Origin: Flammeovirgaceae bacterium
GTDB lineage: Bacteria > Bacteroidota > Bacteroidia > Cytophagales > Cyclobacteriaceae
Reading direction: 5' to 3'
Assembly: GCA_015180985.1 (NCBI GenBank)
Contig: CP054185.1
Span: 3,223,225-3,287,224, forward strand
DNA: 64,000 bases
Shown: one piece after another, positions 34,805 to 43,449 of the stretch
Numbering within the stretch: the stretch's first letter is position 1
Layout: every line of letters starts with the position of its first letter
Notes under the pieces: model-generated
Told to the model about the DNA's origin: nothing
Database searches by the model: none
What the model saw: only the letters and a program-made list of their open reading frames with translations
Made by a program: the position numbers and the translations under genes

Positions 34805-36676
34805 TTACTTACTTATCCACATATTATTCTGCGCATCGGCATCGCCACTCAGCGGAACAACCAATTGAACCGATTGAATCTTTTTCTTTCCAACATTGGC
34901 CTTGTGATTATACACCTTCAATGATTTCCATACAGCCGGGCTTACCTCTTCGGTTGCCGAGGTGCCATCAGTAAATTTGAGCATGACTTTAAAATACACC
35001 GGCCTTCCACCTTTGTTTTCGATGGTGATTACATTACCCTTAACACCGGTAATGCCCACATCCATGTAACCCCAATCGAAATACCAGTTGTTCCAGAACC
35101 AGTTCAGGTTCTGGCCCGACACGCGGTTAAACACGAACATAAAATCATAGGGAGTCGGGTGTTTGTGCTTCCATTCATTCATATAGGCGTGCAGGCATTT
35201 CAGAAATACGTCCTTACCCAACAGCTGGTACAGCGAAATATACGATTGCGAGCCGATGGTGTATGAGTTCAGGCCGCTGCCTTCGGCTATATGGCTGGGC
35301 ACCATTATCGGAAGCACCCGTTGCGAGCCGAGATAGGGCTGATCCCAATTACCGGATGGAAATACCTGCTCAATGAAATATTCAGAGAAACTGGCAAAGC
35401 CTTCGTCCATCCAGGCATATTTCTTTTCGTTAATGCCCATCATAAACGGAAAATACATGTGGCACATTTCATGGAGGGTAAGGCCCAGTTGTGCATCGGC
35501 ATCGGAGACCTTTTGGCCAGTCCATTGTTCAATCATGGCGCCCGATATCTCCTGGTCGTTGGCCATGCCCGGAAATTCCATGCCTCCGCCCTGCAGCCCG
35601 TTAAAAATGGTGAAGTACCTGTACGGGAAAGGGTAAACGGGAAACTGGGTATGAAATACCTGCAATGACTTTTCGATGGATTCGAGTACTGCGCCAAACT
35701 CAGGGTGGTTAATCGGGTACGCCACGTTAATAAAATATTCGCCCATGGCATCGGTATAACTGCGGGCATCCCAACGGAAGTGGTCGCTCAGTGCAAAGGC
35801 AAAATCCGGAAAATCGGTGGCGGTGTACTTCCAGGTTTTGTTGCCGGATGCAGTTTTACGGAAATCGCCTTCGCCATACACAGTTACCGGTGTTTTACTG
35901 CTGCGGGCCTGATTAATACGCTGCTGTATAACGGTTGAGTAAACTTCCTGCGGATTGGCTGGCGCTACCGAAGCCCACACCATAAAATTGTCGGGTATGG
36001 TAAGTTCTATTTCATAATCAGAGTAATCGTGATAAAATTCGGTGGCAGCATCGTACACGATGCGATCCCACAGATCAATATCATCGAGCACAGCCATCTC
36101 GGGGTACCAGTAGGCTATAAACATGCTGGTGCTGTCAATGGCTCCGCTTCGCTCAAATCCGTTACCGGGTATTTCGTACTGCCACTCGATGTTCAGTTGC
36201 ATTGTAGCTTTTGGTGCCAGTGGTTTTTTCAGCCGGATGGTATAGTTGGTGCCGCCATAAAAGGCTTGTTCTTCATCGCGCAAATCAACAGCCTCACCAT
36301 CAACTATAATTTTTGTAATAAGTACCCCTTTATGATCGAGGAACGCATTTTCGCCACGATTGAAAAATCCGGCTTTACGCGAAGTGGGTTTGTAGTAATC
36401 ATGATAGGTATGAAAAGTGGGGTTGCGGATGGTATCAACATTGTTGTTATAGTAGGTAATATCCGCCTGGCCTTTCAGTAGTTTGCCGTGCGGATCAACG
36501 GAAGCTTTAATTTTATATACCGAACGGTTTTGGGTATAGGTTGGCGATACGGAACCATCCCACTTGCGTGTGCCTTGCTGATAAGCCTTCTGGAATTCCA
36601 AAGGCATGTACAGCGACTGGCTAAAACAAATAAATGAACTTACAATCAGGGAGATAACAAGAAATCGGGTTTTCAT
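34805..36676 (-). CDS. Secreted M1 family metallopeptidase
   Basis: 623 residues with a signal peptide (KTRFLVISLIVSSFICFSQS). The M1 aminopeptidase zinc site is LTLHEMCHMYFPFM (about residue 400), with the third ligand in AWMDEGFASFSEYF 18 residues later. The substrate-binding GxMEN-type motif appears as GGGMEFPGMAN, with Phe replacing the usual Asn. This altered exopeptidase motif is common in Bacteroidota M1 relatives, and aminopeptidase specificity is therefore uncertain. The protein lacks the long C-terminal helical domain of classical PepN. Monocistronic. Confidence 0.9.
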   Translation of the reverse strand: MKTRFLVISLIVSSFICFSQSLYMPLEFQKAYQQGTRKWDGSVSPTYTQNRSVYKIKASVDPHGKLLKGQADITYYNNNVDTIRNPTFHTYHDYYKPTSRKAGFFNRGENAFLDHKGVLITKIIVDGEAVDLRDEEQAFYGGTNYTIRLKKPLAPKATMQLNIEWQYEIPGNGFERSGAIDSTSMFIAYWYPEMAVLDDIDLWDRIVYDAATEFYHDYSDYEIELTIPDNFMVWASVAPANPQEVYSTVIQQRINQARSSKTPVTVYGEGDFRKTASGNKTWKYTATDFPDFAFALSDHFRWDARSYTDAMGEYFINVAYPINHPEFGAVLESIEKSLQVFHTQFPVYPFPYRYFTIFNGLQGGGMEFPGMANDQEISGAMIEQWTGQKVSDADAQLGLTLHEMCHMYFPFMMGINEKKYAWMDEGFASFSEYFIEQVFPSGNWDQPYLGSQRVLPIMVPSHIAEGSGLNSYTIGSQSYISLYQLLGKDVFLKCLHAYMNEWKHKHPTPYDFMFVFNRVSGQNLNWFWNNWYFDWGYMDVGITGVKGNVITIENKGGRPVYFKVMLKFTDGTSATEEVSPAVWKSLKVYNHKANVGKKKIQSVQLVVPLSGDADAQNNMWISK

Positions 36677-36845
36677 TGGTTATGGGTTAAACATAAATGT
36701 AAGAATAAGGGTACAACTGATACTAAAAAAATTATCTGAAGTTTTTGTATTGCAAAGACTTCGCTGTTAAGCCTGGAACTGATTCGGCAAAAATCAGCGT
36801 AATCTGCAACGCAGAATGTTTTTACGGAATTACAGTACGAATTGT

Positions 36846-37958
36846 TTAGCCGATTTCAATCACAACATCATCGGTTAACGGATGGCCGACACAGGTAAGT
36901 ACATAGCCTGCATCGCGTTCGGCCTGCGAAAGGCCTTCTTCTTCATCCAACTTCACTTTGCCCGAAACAGCTTTTCCGCGGCAGGCCGTGCACAGGCCGC
37001 TCTGGCACGAGTAGGGCAGGTCAATGCCCTGGTCGAGGGCGGTTTCAAGTATGGCGCGATTAGGTTCAACCATAATTTTATATTCCTGGCCATCGTAGCG
37101 GATGGTCACTTCGCGGGCCTTTGCTTCGCCTGCCGTTACCTGAACTTCCTGTTTTTTCTCCTTATCGATAGTACCTTGTACAAAACTTTCTTTAAATATT
37201 TTTTCTTTCGGGATGTTTTGCTGAGCCAGCAGCGTCTCCACGTTTTTCATCATGCCCTCGGGGCCGCACATCAGGTAGGTTGTTTTGTCAATGCCCCAGT
37301 TGGGAATACGTTCAAATAACTTCACCAGCATTTCATGATTAAGCAGGCCGGAATAGCCCTGCCAGTTCATCGGTGCGTTGTCTAGTACGTGGATCACATG
37401 AAGCCTGCCCTGGTAGTTGGTTTCCCATTTGGCAAGTTCGTCTTTAAAAATAATGCTGTCGATATCGCGGTTGCAATAAATAAGCGAGCACATGCTTTCA
37501 GGCTCCTGTGTTAAAATGCTTTTAATGATAGACATCATCGGGGTAATGCCCGACCCACCGGCAAACATAATGAGGTGGCGTTTGCGTTCTTTGTTGAACT
37601 CAGTGGTAAACTGCCCCATGGGCTCCATCACCTTCAGCGTATTGCCCACCTTCAGGTTGTCGGGCAGCCAGTTGCTCATCAGGCCGTTATCAACCCGCTT
37701 AACAGTTACCGCCAAATCGTTATCGACAAACGGTGAAGAACACAGCGAATACGCCCTGCGGACTTCTTTACCGCCCATCGGAACAATAAGAGTTAAAAAC
37801 TGACCGGCTTTATAACTGATTTTACCCGATGCCGGCTGCTCAAATACGATGGTTATTGCATCCTTGGTTTCCTGAATAATGTTTTTGACTTGCAGATCGA
37901 AGTAATGCTGAGCGTTTTCTTCTTTCTTAGGCGCTTTTTTGAATAAACCAAATGCCAC
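36846..37958 (-). CDS. Ferredoxin-NADP(H)-type oxidoreductase with C-terminal 2Fe-2S domain (PaaE-like)
   Basis: 370 residues. Residues about 20-120 form an FAD-binding beta-barrel with RAYSLCSSP. About 125-250 is the NAD(P)-binding part (IMFAGGSGITPMMSIIKSIL, then TYLMCGPEGMMKNVE). The C-terminal 90 residues are a plant-type 2Fe-2S ferredoxin (YSCQSGLCTACRGKAVSG plus a later cysteine in VLTCVGHP). This is the architecture of PaaE and related flavohaemoprotein-like reductases that feed electrons to oxygenases. No oxygenase gene is near, so the acceptor is unknown. It starts at GTG 37958; a TAGATTTG box lies 20 bases upstream. Confidence 0.9.
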   Translation of the reverse strand: MAFGLFKKAPKKEENAQHYFDLQVKNIIQETKDAITIVFEQPASGKISYKAGQFLTLIVPMGGKEVRRAYSLCSSPFVDNDLAVTVKRVDNGLMSNWLPDNLKVGNTLKVMEPMGQFTTEFNKERKRHLIMFAGGSGITPMMSIIKSILTQEPESMCSLIYCNRDIDSIIFKDELAKWETNYQGRLHVIHVLDNAPMNWQGYSGLLNHEMLVKLFERIPNWGIDKTTYLMCGPEGMMKNVETLLAQQNIPKEKIFKESFVQGTIDKEKKQEVQVTAGEAKAREVTIRYDGQEYKIMVEPNRAILETALDQGIDLPYSCQSGLCTACRGKAVSGKVKLDEEEGLSQAERDAGYVLTCVGHPLTDDVVIEIG

Positions 37959-37977
37959 AATTAATTGATTTAGGCCG

Positions 37978-37985
37978 CAAATCTA
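37978..37985 (-). promoter_or_regulatory. Candidate -7 promoter element of the PaaE-like gene
   Basis: The minus strand reads TAGATTTG, an exact TAnnTTTG match, 19 bases before the GTG start. No TTTG is seen at the expected -33 spacing; the nearest lies only eight bases upstream. Confidence 0.45.
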
Positions 37986-38013
37986 CAACAATTCAAAAGA
38001 AAAAAAGTTGCGG

Positions 38014-40275
38014 TTACAGGTTAAACCAGTAGGTAAACTTAAGTACCAATGCGCGGTTTTTACTCTGGAGTGGTTCGGGAAGGTAATTCTCGGTATAGAC
38101 AATAAAGAAATCGGATGCTGGCTGAAAGCGCCACTGAAACCGCGCGTTCAGATTCATGTTATCGGCCAGGTTATTGTATTGTACAAACGTGGTGAGAAAG
38201 AGTTTATCAGTAAAGGTTAAATCCAGGCGGGGCCCTAATAATACCAACTGTGCCCTCCCGTAATTACCGGTAAGATCAACATCGTTGTAACTGAAGCGTA
38301 TGCCCAGGCTGCCGTAGGGCTGGTAACGGTAATTCATTTCGCCATTAAAAACAACGCTCCCACCCGTATAAAACCCGCCAGCGATTCCTTCAACCTGGTA
38401 ATTAAACAACTTTCGATTATCGGATTGGTACCGCAACTGAAACTGGTTCCACGAAAAAGCTTCACCGGCCAGGTAATTCTGCTCACCGCCAATGGGATTA
38501 AAATCCTGGGTAAGATACTGGTAGGTGTGTTGAAGACTTAATGAAAAAGAGGCGGTGCTCAGCAATGTAATTATATACCCTGCATTATAAGTCTGGTCGG
38601 TATTTCGGCCTCCGGGTATAAAGCCCCAGTTGCCTTCGGCAAACGGGCCATGATTGGCCACAATTTTACTTTTTGGATACATGAGGTACTCTACCCGTGT
38701 GAAACTTCCGGTAAAGCCGGGGTAAACATTCAGGTTAGGAACAAAGCCCGCTTCGGCATTATAATTTTTTCCCAGCAACTGCACCGCGCCCATCAAAGCC
38801 AGGTTACGGCCGAAGTACCCCAGAAAGGTTCCGGCTGAATACCGATCAGTAGTATTAAAATCATCGATGGACTGGTGGTAATACACATCGCCACGGAAGC
38901 GGGTGTCTTTAGAGTTGATGTTAAAATCAAATCCGAACACGCGGTTGTAGGTATTCAGTTTACGCACCGTATCGGTACCGGTAATCGTTTCGCGTACCAG
39001 GCTGGGGTGGTAAAACCGGTCCGGGTCATATTCATCGCCTAAGCCCAGCGATTGTTTATTTACAAAAAAGAAATCCACATTTGAGCGCGCCAATACCTGG
39101 CGTTGTACAATGGCCATCGTATAATTCTGATTGGGCAGACCCAGCGATCGGGTCTCGCGGGTTTGCAGGTTAAGGAGGCCAATGCGCCAGTCTTTACCCA
39201 GTTTACCGCTCAGCCGCGCGCCATATAAAATGGGTACCCTCCTGAGGACATCGGATGTATCGGCTGCCAGTCCGAGTCTGCGTGTAAATAACGGGCGCGA
39301 ATCCGGAAAACCGGGAGCAGCAAATAAATCGCTGTTCTCCAGAAAGAACTGCCTGCGTTCGGGGAAGTTAAACTCAAAACGCGTGAGGTTGATAACCTGC
39401 TGATCCACTTCTACCTGCGAAAAATCGGGGTTAACCGTAAGATCAAGGTTAAGCGAAGGCGTTAATCCTACTTTTGCATCAAAGCCAACCAATAGTTCAT
39501 TTTTAGCAGGCACGTTATTCTCTTTATCGGTAAACGATGAGCCCGCCAGGTAAGGAATAAGCGAAACATTGGTTCCCGGCTTGGGCAACTCATCATCCCA
39601 GATCAATTTGCCGCTCCAGGCAAACGAGGCGGGCAGGTATTGCACGGGTGTGGCAATCCAGCTTGAAACCTGGTTGCGTTCCAAATCATTGCGCAGCACG
39701 TTAAAGTTCCACTCGCCCCGGTTGTAGCGGATGGACTTAAACGGAATGGCCAGTTCGGCTACCCATAGTGTATCCGTACGGGTTACCGCACTGTACCATT
39801 TATTATCCCAAAAGGGTGAAAAACTTTCGGGCTCGGCACCGCCATTGGCCATGAGTCCTTCGCGTTGAACGCCATAGGGAGAAATATTAAAATAGAAGCC
39901 GTTGGTGTAATCGTTGTACGGATCAAAATAGAATCCCACGTTGTCGTTAAACCGGAAATCAAAATCCCTGCGCAGCGATTGTACTACCGGTCCGAGGCCG
40001 TCATCCTGGCACTCAAAGGCCAGGTACAGGTTGTGGTCATCAAAGGCAATGCGTACCGTAGTTTCATTAACGGGCGGAACCGAATCATACGGTTTGCTCA
40101 TCCAGAAGCCGGTAGCCACGTTTGCCCTTTGCCAGGTTTCCTCATCAAGGATGCCATCAACCACGATGGCATCGCGTACGCGGCCCGCATGGTACGCGGT
40201 ACCTTGCTTATGTTGGGCGGTAAGGATAAGCGGTAGTGCCGTTGCAACAAAAATCAGGGTGCGTAAAAAAAACAT
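38014..40275 (-). CDS. DUF5916 outer-membrane protein with N-terminal CBM9-like domain
   Basis: 753 residues counted from ATG 40275; a longer frame to 40293 adds six residues before the signal peptide (FFLRTLIFVATALPLILTAQ). A CBM9-like domain follows at about 30-215 (DAIVVDGILDEETWQRANVA). The DUF5916 part contains LNLDLTVNPDFSQVEVDQQV and ERRQFFLENSDLFAAPGFPD, and the barrel ends in the aromatic strand VLKFTYWFNL. It is a paralogue of the protein at 27522-29753 with the same domain order and length. Function is unknown. It is divergent from purB and lies 55 bp upstream of the PaaE-like gene. Confidence 0.87.
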   Translation of the reverse strand: MFFLRTLIFVATALPLILTAQHKQGTAYHAGRVRDAIVVDGILDEETWQRANVATGFWMSKPYDSVPPVNETTVRIAFDDHNLYLAFECQDDGLGPVVQSLRRDFDFRFNDNVGFYFDPYNDYTNGFYFNISPYGVQREGLMANGGAEPESFSPFWDNKWYSAVTRTDTLWVAELAIPFKSIRYNRGEWNFNVLRNDLERNQVSSWIATPVQYLPASFAWSGKLIWDDELPKPGTNVSLIPYLAGSSFTDKENNVPAKNELLVGFDAKVGLTPSLNLDLTVNPDFSQVEVDQQVINLTRFEFNFPERRQFFLENSDLFAAPGFPDSRPLFTRRLGLAADTSDVLRRVPILYGARLSGKLGKDWRIGLLNLQTRETRSLGLPNQNYTMAIVQRQVLARSNVDFFFVNKQSLGLGDEYDPDRFYHPSLVRETITGTDTVRKLNTYNRVFGFDFNINSKDTRFRGDVYYHQSIDDFNTTDRYSAGTFLGYFGRNLALMGAVQLLGKNYNAEAGFVPNLNVYPGFTGSFTRVEYLMYPKSKIVANHGPFAEGNWGFIPGGRNTDQTYNAGYIITLLSTASFSLSLQHTYQYLTQDFNPIGGEQNYLAGEAFSWNQFQLRYQSDNRKLFNYQVEGIAGGFYTGGSVVFNGEMNYRYQPYGSLGIRFSYNDVDLTGNYGRAQLVLLGPRLDLTFTDKLFLTTFVQYNNLADNMNLNARFQWRFQPASDFFIVYTENYLPEPLQSKNRALVLKFTYWFNL

Positions 40276-40336
40276 GGCGGTAAAGCTATTCAAATTGTCG
40301 GGCCGATGCTGTCCGCTAACGTAAAAGATAACCGCA

Positions 40337-40344
40337 TAGTTTTG
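40337..40344 (+). promoter_or_regulatory. Candidate -7 promoter element of purB
   Basis: TAGTTTTG matches TAnnTTTG exactly and lies 26 bases before the GTG start of purB. No clear -33 TTTG is seen upstream. Confidence 0.42.
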
Positions 40345-40370
40345 TTATTTTTACAACTTAATAACCTGTT

Positions 40371-41711
40371 GTGCAGCTAACACCCCTTACCGCCATCTCA
40401 CCGGTTGACGGCCGGTATTTTGCCACTACCCAAACCCTTGCGCCTTACTTCAGTGAATACGGCCTGATGCGCTACCGCGTTCAGGTTGAGGTTGAGTACT
40501 TTATTGCCCTTACCTATACCCTGCCCCAACTTGCCGGTGTTCCCAAAACCGCTGAAGATACCCTGCGTAACCTGTACCGGAATTTCTCGGAAGCCGATGC
40601 ACACGCCATAAAGGAAATTGAGAAAACAACGAATCACGATGTGAAGGCGGTTGAATATTTTCTGAAAAAGAAACTCGAAGAAATGGGCCTCGGCAAGCAC
40701 AAGGAGTTTATTCACTTTGGCCTCACCTCGCAGGATATCAACAACACAGCTATACCGCTATCGCTGAAAGCGTTTTTGGAGAACGAATACCTGCCCGCTA
40801 TTCAAAAATTAATGAGCGACTTCACCGTTCTATCGGTGCAGTGGAAAGATGTGCCCATGCTGGCCCGTACCCACGGCCAGCCCGCTTCGCCTACGCGACT
40901 GGGAAAAGAGTTGTATGTATTTATTGAACGCGTAAACCGCCAGCTCGATTTACTCAAAACCATTCCTCACTCGGCCAAATTTGGCGGTGCCACCGGCAAC
41001 TTTAACGCCCACCATGCCGCCTACCCCGATATTAACTGGGGGCATTTTGCCAACACGTTTATTTCGAACCAACTGGGCCTTGTGCGCAGCGAGCCCACCA
41101 CTCAAATTGAACATTACGATAACCTGGCTGCCCTGTGCGATACCCTGAAACGGATAAACACCATACTGATTGATTTTTGCCGCGATGTGTGGCAGTACAT
41201 TTCGATGGAGTACTTCCTGCAGAAAATCAATAAAGAGGAAGTGGGCTCTTCGGCCATGCCGCACAAGGTAAACCCCATTGACTTTGAAAATGCCGAGGGC
41301 AACCTGGGCTTTGCCAACGCCATGTTCGAACACCTTTCGGCCAAACTGCCCATCTCGCGCCTGCAGCGCGACCTGACCGACAGCACTGTGTTACGCAACC
41401 TGGGTGTACCCCTGGCCCACACGTGGCTGGCTGTTGCCTCGGTACACCGCGGCCTGGCAAAGCTGGAATTGAACCGGGATACCATTAACAACGATTTGGA
41501 AAAAAACTGGGTGGTAGTAGCCGAGGCCATTCAAACTATATTGCGCAAAGAAGGCTACCCCAACCCGTACGAGGCGCTGAAAGAACTTACGCGCAACCAC
41601 ACCCGACCCGGGCGGGCTGAATTTGAAAATTTCATCAACAACCTGCAGGTTGATGAAAAATTAAAGCAACGCCTGAAGGCCATTACACCATTTACGTACA
41701 CAGGTGTTTAA
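40371..41711 (+). CDS. purB: Adenylosuccinate lyase
   Basis: 446 residues. It cleaves adenylosuccinate and SAICAR in purine synthesis. The fumarase/aspartase superfamily signature is GSSAMPHKVNPIDFEN near residue 290. Other family segments are SPVDGRYFATTQTLAPYFSE at the N-terminus, TNHDVKAVEYFLKK and LARTHGQPASPTRLGKE. The long form with this N-terminus resembles the Escherichia coli PurB type. It starts at GTG 40371, and the frame begins in the expected place for the family. The 133 bp between its stop and the next gene contain no clear feature, and mark the left edge of the AT-rich region. Confidence 0.95.
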   Translation: MQLTPLTAISPVDGRYFATTQTLAPYFSEYGLMRYRVQVEVEYFIALTYTLPQLAGVPKTAEDTLRNLYRNFSEADAHAIKEIEKTTNHDVKAVEYFLKKKLEEMGLGKHKEFIHFGLTSQDINNTAIPLSLKAFLENEYLPAIQKLMSDFTVLSVQWKDVPMLARTHGQPASPTRLGKELYVFIERVNRQLDLLKTIPHSAKFGGATGNFNAHHAAYPDINWGHFANTFISNQLGLVRSEPTTQIEHYDNLAALCDTLKRINTILIDFCRDVWQYISMEYFLQKINKEEVGSSAMPHKVNPIDFENAEGNLGFANAMFEHLSAKLPISRLQRDLTDSTVLRNLGVPLAHTWLAVASVHRGLAKLELNRDTINNDLEKNWVVVAEAIQTILRKEGYPNPYEALKELTRNHTRPGRAEFENFINNLQVDEKLKQRLKAITPFTYTGV

Positions 41712-41844
41712 ACAACGAGCAGGTAGTTGCACAATAAATATATCAGCATTTTTTAGTGTTTCTGCCGTTAAATTTGTCTTGTTGCTATAAGCGAAGTATC
41801 TTCAATGATGGTAGCGGGTTGTTGCCAGCAATAGCGCGGGACAG

Positions 41845-42303
41845 ATGAGATTACTAACATTATTTCTGACGACAATTATTTCACACACGACTTTTGGACA
41901 AGTTGTTAACTCGGTGACGGCTGACAACACAGGAATGTTCTATTACTCAGTGGACTCATTAATACAGACGTTTGAAAAAGAAAAAAGAATTGAGAAAATA
42001 ATTTTAAACGCGGACTGGTCGATAATTCAAGATTTCCCAGAGACGATTAGGAATATCAGAATCATAAAGCAGGACAAGACAAAGAATTATAAAACAAAAG
42101 ACTTCGGTGACAATGATGTTTTATTCAAAATCAACGGACTGACAATAATTCGTGACCAAGTAACTCTATCAATTGGGACATATGAGAAAAGAGATAAAGG
42201 GACGACTTTTTTCGCTGACGGAGCTTATATTTTTTATTTCAAATATTTACCGGAGACAGGGACGTACAAATTGACGAAGATAAAAAGTGGAATTGTGTTG
42301 TAA
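41845..42303 (+). CDS. Secreted protein of unknown function, AT-rich
   Basis: 152 residues with a signal peptide (RLLTLFLTTIISHTTFGQ). The mature part is beta-strand-like (ADNTGMFYYSVDSLIQTFEK, then TLSIGTYEKRDKGTTFFADG). No family is recognised. Base composition is AT-richer than purB and the upstream genes, and codon choice differs (for example many ACA, AGA and ATA codons). It is followed within nine bases by a long palindrome, so it may be the first gene of a series of horizontally acquired blocks. Confidence 0.7.
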   Translation: MRLLTLFLTTIISHTTFGQVVNSVTADNTGMFYYSVDSLIQTFEKEKRIEKIILNADWSIIQDFPETIRNIRIIKQDKTKNYKTKDFGDNDVLFKINGLTIIRDQVTLSIGTYEKRDKGTTFFADGAYIFYFKYLPETGTYKLTKIKSGIVL

Positions 42304-42311
42304 GCGCTACA

Positions 42312-42444
42312 GCTGGCAACACCAGGTTTGTTTAATGGCGGGCGACACAGTCGCCCGTAGTGTCAACAAGTTTATTTATATTCGTGTAGGCGGACAAATC
42401 CGTTGGATTTATCCGCCACTAAACAAACCCAAAACGTTAGTGGC
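42312..42444 (+). repeat. Long palindromic element, copy A1 (attC-like)
   Basis: 133 bp. Left arm GCAACACCAGGTTTGTTTAA then TGGCGG; right arm CCGCCACTAAACAAACCC then AAAACGTTAG. The inner 17 bases pair with one mismatch. AAC and GTT face each other at the ends, with unpaired bases on the right side. Two smaller hairpins lie inside the loop (GGCGA/TCGCC, and a 13-bp GGCGGA/TCCGCC stem). Layout matches copies A2 and A3 in the same orientation. Confidence 0.65.
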
Positions 42445-42566
42445 AATGGTAGGTCGACCACGCAAAACCCGACAGACCGACCTCTGACAGACAGCAACCC
42501 CACAACTGCCGACACAGAAAAAAAATAAAAAATGCCCACTACACGGAAAATTTTTTAGCCTACGCT

Positions 42567-42629
42567 ATTGGCACATTTGGGGCTGCTCCACCCGCAAACC
42601 CGACACACAATAGCCCCAAAAGAGCCAAT
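42567..42629 (+). repeat. Structured hairpin element, copy B1
   Basis: Stem ATTGGC / GCCAAT, a 3x3 internal loop ACA/AGA, then a second stem TTTGGGGCT / AGCCCCAAA and a 27-base loop containing GCTC and CCGACACACA. Copy B2 has the same shape with different but still paired bases. It lies upstream of dtxR, near the left end of the iron-type cluster. The 369-bp space from 42304 to 42672 otherwise holds copy A1 and AT-rich filler with no gene. Confidence 0.65.
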
Positions 42630-42672
42630 CCCTACGCTCTAACAGACGACAATAAGATAAAGGGAAATAATT

Positions 42673-43329
42673 TTACACTTTCTCTACCAACAACCTTTCA
42701 CAAACCGTATGACTTAACGTTTCAGACAAGTGTTTTCCATAGCTGACAACCATTGTATTGTCAAACGGTTCAACCGATTTTATTTTCACTTTTAAGCCTA
42801 AGCTCAATTCACGGCTGTTTAAAAATTTCAAAAATTCACTGGAAGTATCGATTACCGCAGACAGATTTATGGTGTCCCCTGCCTTACATTCACTCAACTT
42901 GCTGTATTCTTTCCAAACCATTTTACCGTTTTTATCGGGGATTGGTGAACCGTGAGGGTCTAATTTTGGGTAGCCAAGCAGTTCATCCATTTTTGCAAAA
43001 AATTCGGGCGACTGAATATGTTCTATTTGTTCGGCTATGTCGTGAACCTGTTCCCAACCAAAACCCATCTTCTCAACAAGAAACATTTCCGTAAGACGGT
43101 GCTTGCGGATAATTGCTACTGCTTCTTTTTTTCCTTTCTCCGTTAGCCGCAGAGGTTTGTAGCTTTCGTAATGCACCAATTTTTTTGACGACAGCCTTTT
43201 CATCATACTGGTAACGGTAGGCATTTTTATTTCTAATCTTTTGGACAACTCATTTACATTCACTTCTCCTTTGTCATTAGACAGGTTAAGCAATGCTTTC
43301 AGGTAATTTTCTTCTGCCAGTGAGTTCAT
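42673..43329 (-). CDS. DtxR/MntR family metal-dependent transcriptional regulator
   Basis: 218 residues. A winged helix-turn-helix at about 1-70 (EENYLKALLNLSNDKGEVNV, MPTVTSMMKRLSSKKLVHYE) is followed by the dimerisation and metal-binding domain (RLTEMFLVEKMGFGWEQVHD, EQIEHIQSPEFFAKMDELLG). An FeoA/SH3-like C-terminal domain covers about 145-218. In this family Fe(II) or Mn(II) binding makes the protein bind an inverted-repeat operator. It is divergently arranged with a di-haem lipoprotein, Rieske protein and porin, with 120 bp between the start codons. A DtxR-type operator lies in that space, so it very probably controls its neighbours. A minus-strand TATTTTTG at 43341-43334 is a possible own promoter but lies very close to the start. 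Confidence 0.92.
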   Translation of the reverse strand: MNSLAEENYLKALLNLSNDKGEVNVNELSKRLEIKMPTVTSMMKRLSSKKLVHYESYKPLRLTEKGKKEAVAIIRKHRLTEMFLVEKMGFGWEQVHDIAEQIEHIQSPEFFAKMDELLGYPKLDPHGSPIPDKNGKMVWKEYSKLSECKAGDTINLSAVIDTSSEFLKFLNSRELSLGLKVKIKSVEPFDNTMVVSYGKHLSETLSHTVCERLLVEKV

Positions 43330-43391
43330 AAGGCAAAAATAATAATTAAAGTTAACAGCCTCTTACTTATTGAAAAATATTTTCTGAATAA

Positions 43392-43410
43392 TTTAGTTAG
43401 CCTAATCTAA
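43392..43410. promoter_or_regulatory. DtxR-type operator
   Basis: TTTAGTTAGCCTAATCTAA matches the DtxR/IdeR consensus TTAGGTTAGSCTAACCTAA at 16 of 19 positions, including the central TTAGCCTAA. It lies directly between the -33 and -7 elements of the promoter for the di-haem lipoprotein gene and next to a dtxR-family gene. Metal-dependent repression is the simplest reading. Confidence 0.72.
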
Positions 43411-43414
43411 TTTA

Positions 43415-43422
43415 TATATTTG
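43415..43422 (+). promoter_or_regulatory. -7 promoter element of the di-haem/Rieske/porin operon
   Basis: TATATTTG is an exact TAnnTTTG match. A TTTA at 43392-43395, 19 bases upstream, can serve as the -33 element. Transcription would begin near 43428, about 22 bases before ATG 43450. The DtxR-type operator fills the space between the two elements. Confidence 0.7.
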
Positions 43423-43449
43423 CAGAGTCAAACAATCATAGTAATCAAG

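Noticed and set aside
36029-36481. 150-codon open frame opposite the M1 peptidase gene
   Set aside because: Shadow of a supported gene; no signal peptide or family-like pattern.
41712-41844. Possible fourth A-type palindrome before the secreted-protein gene
   Set aside because: GTTGTTGCCAGCAATAGCGC has some resemblance to the right arm, but no matching left arm was found.
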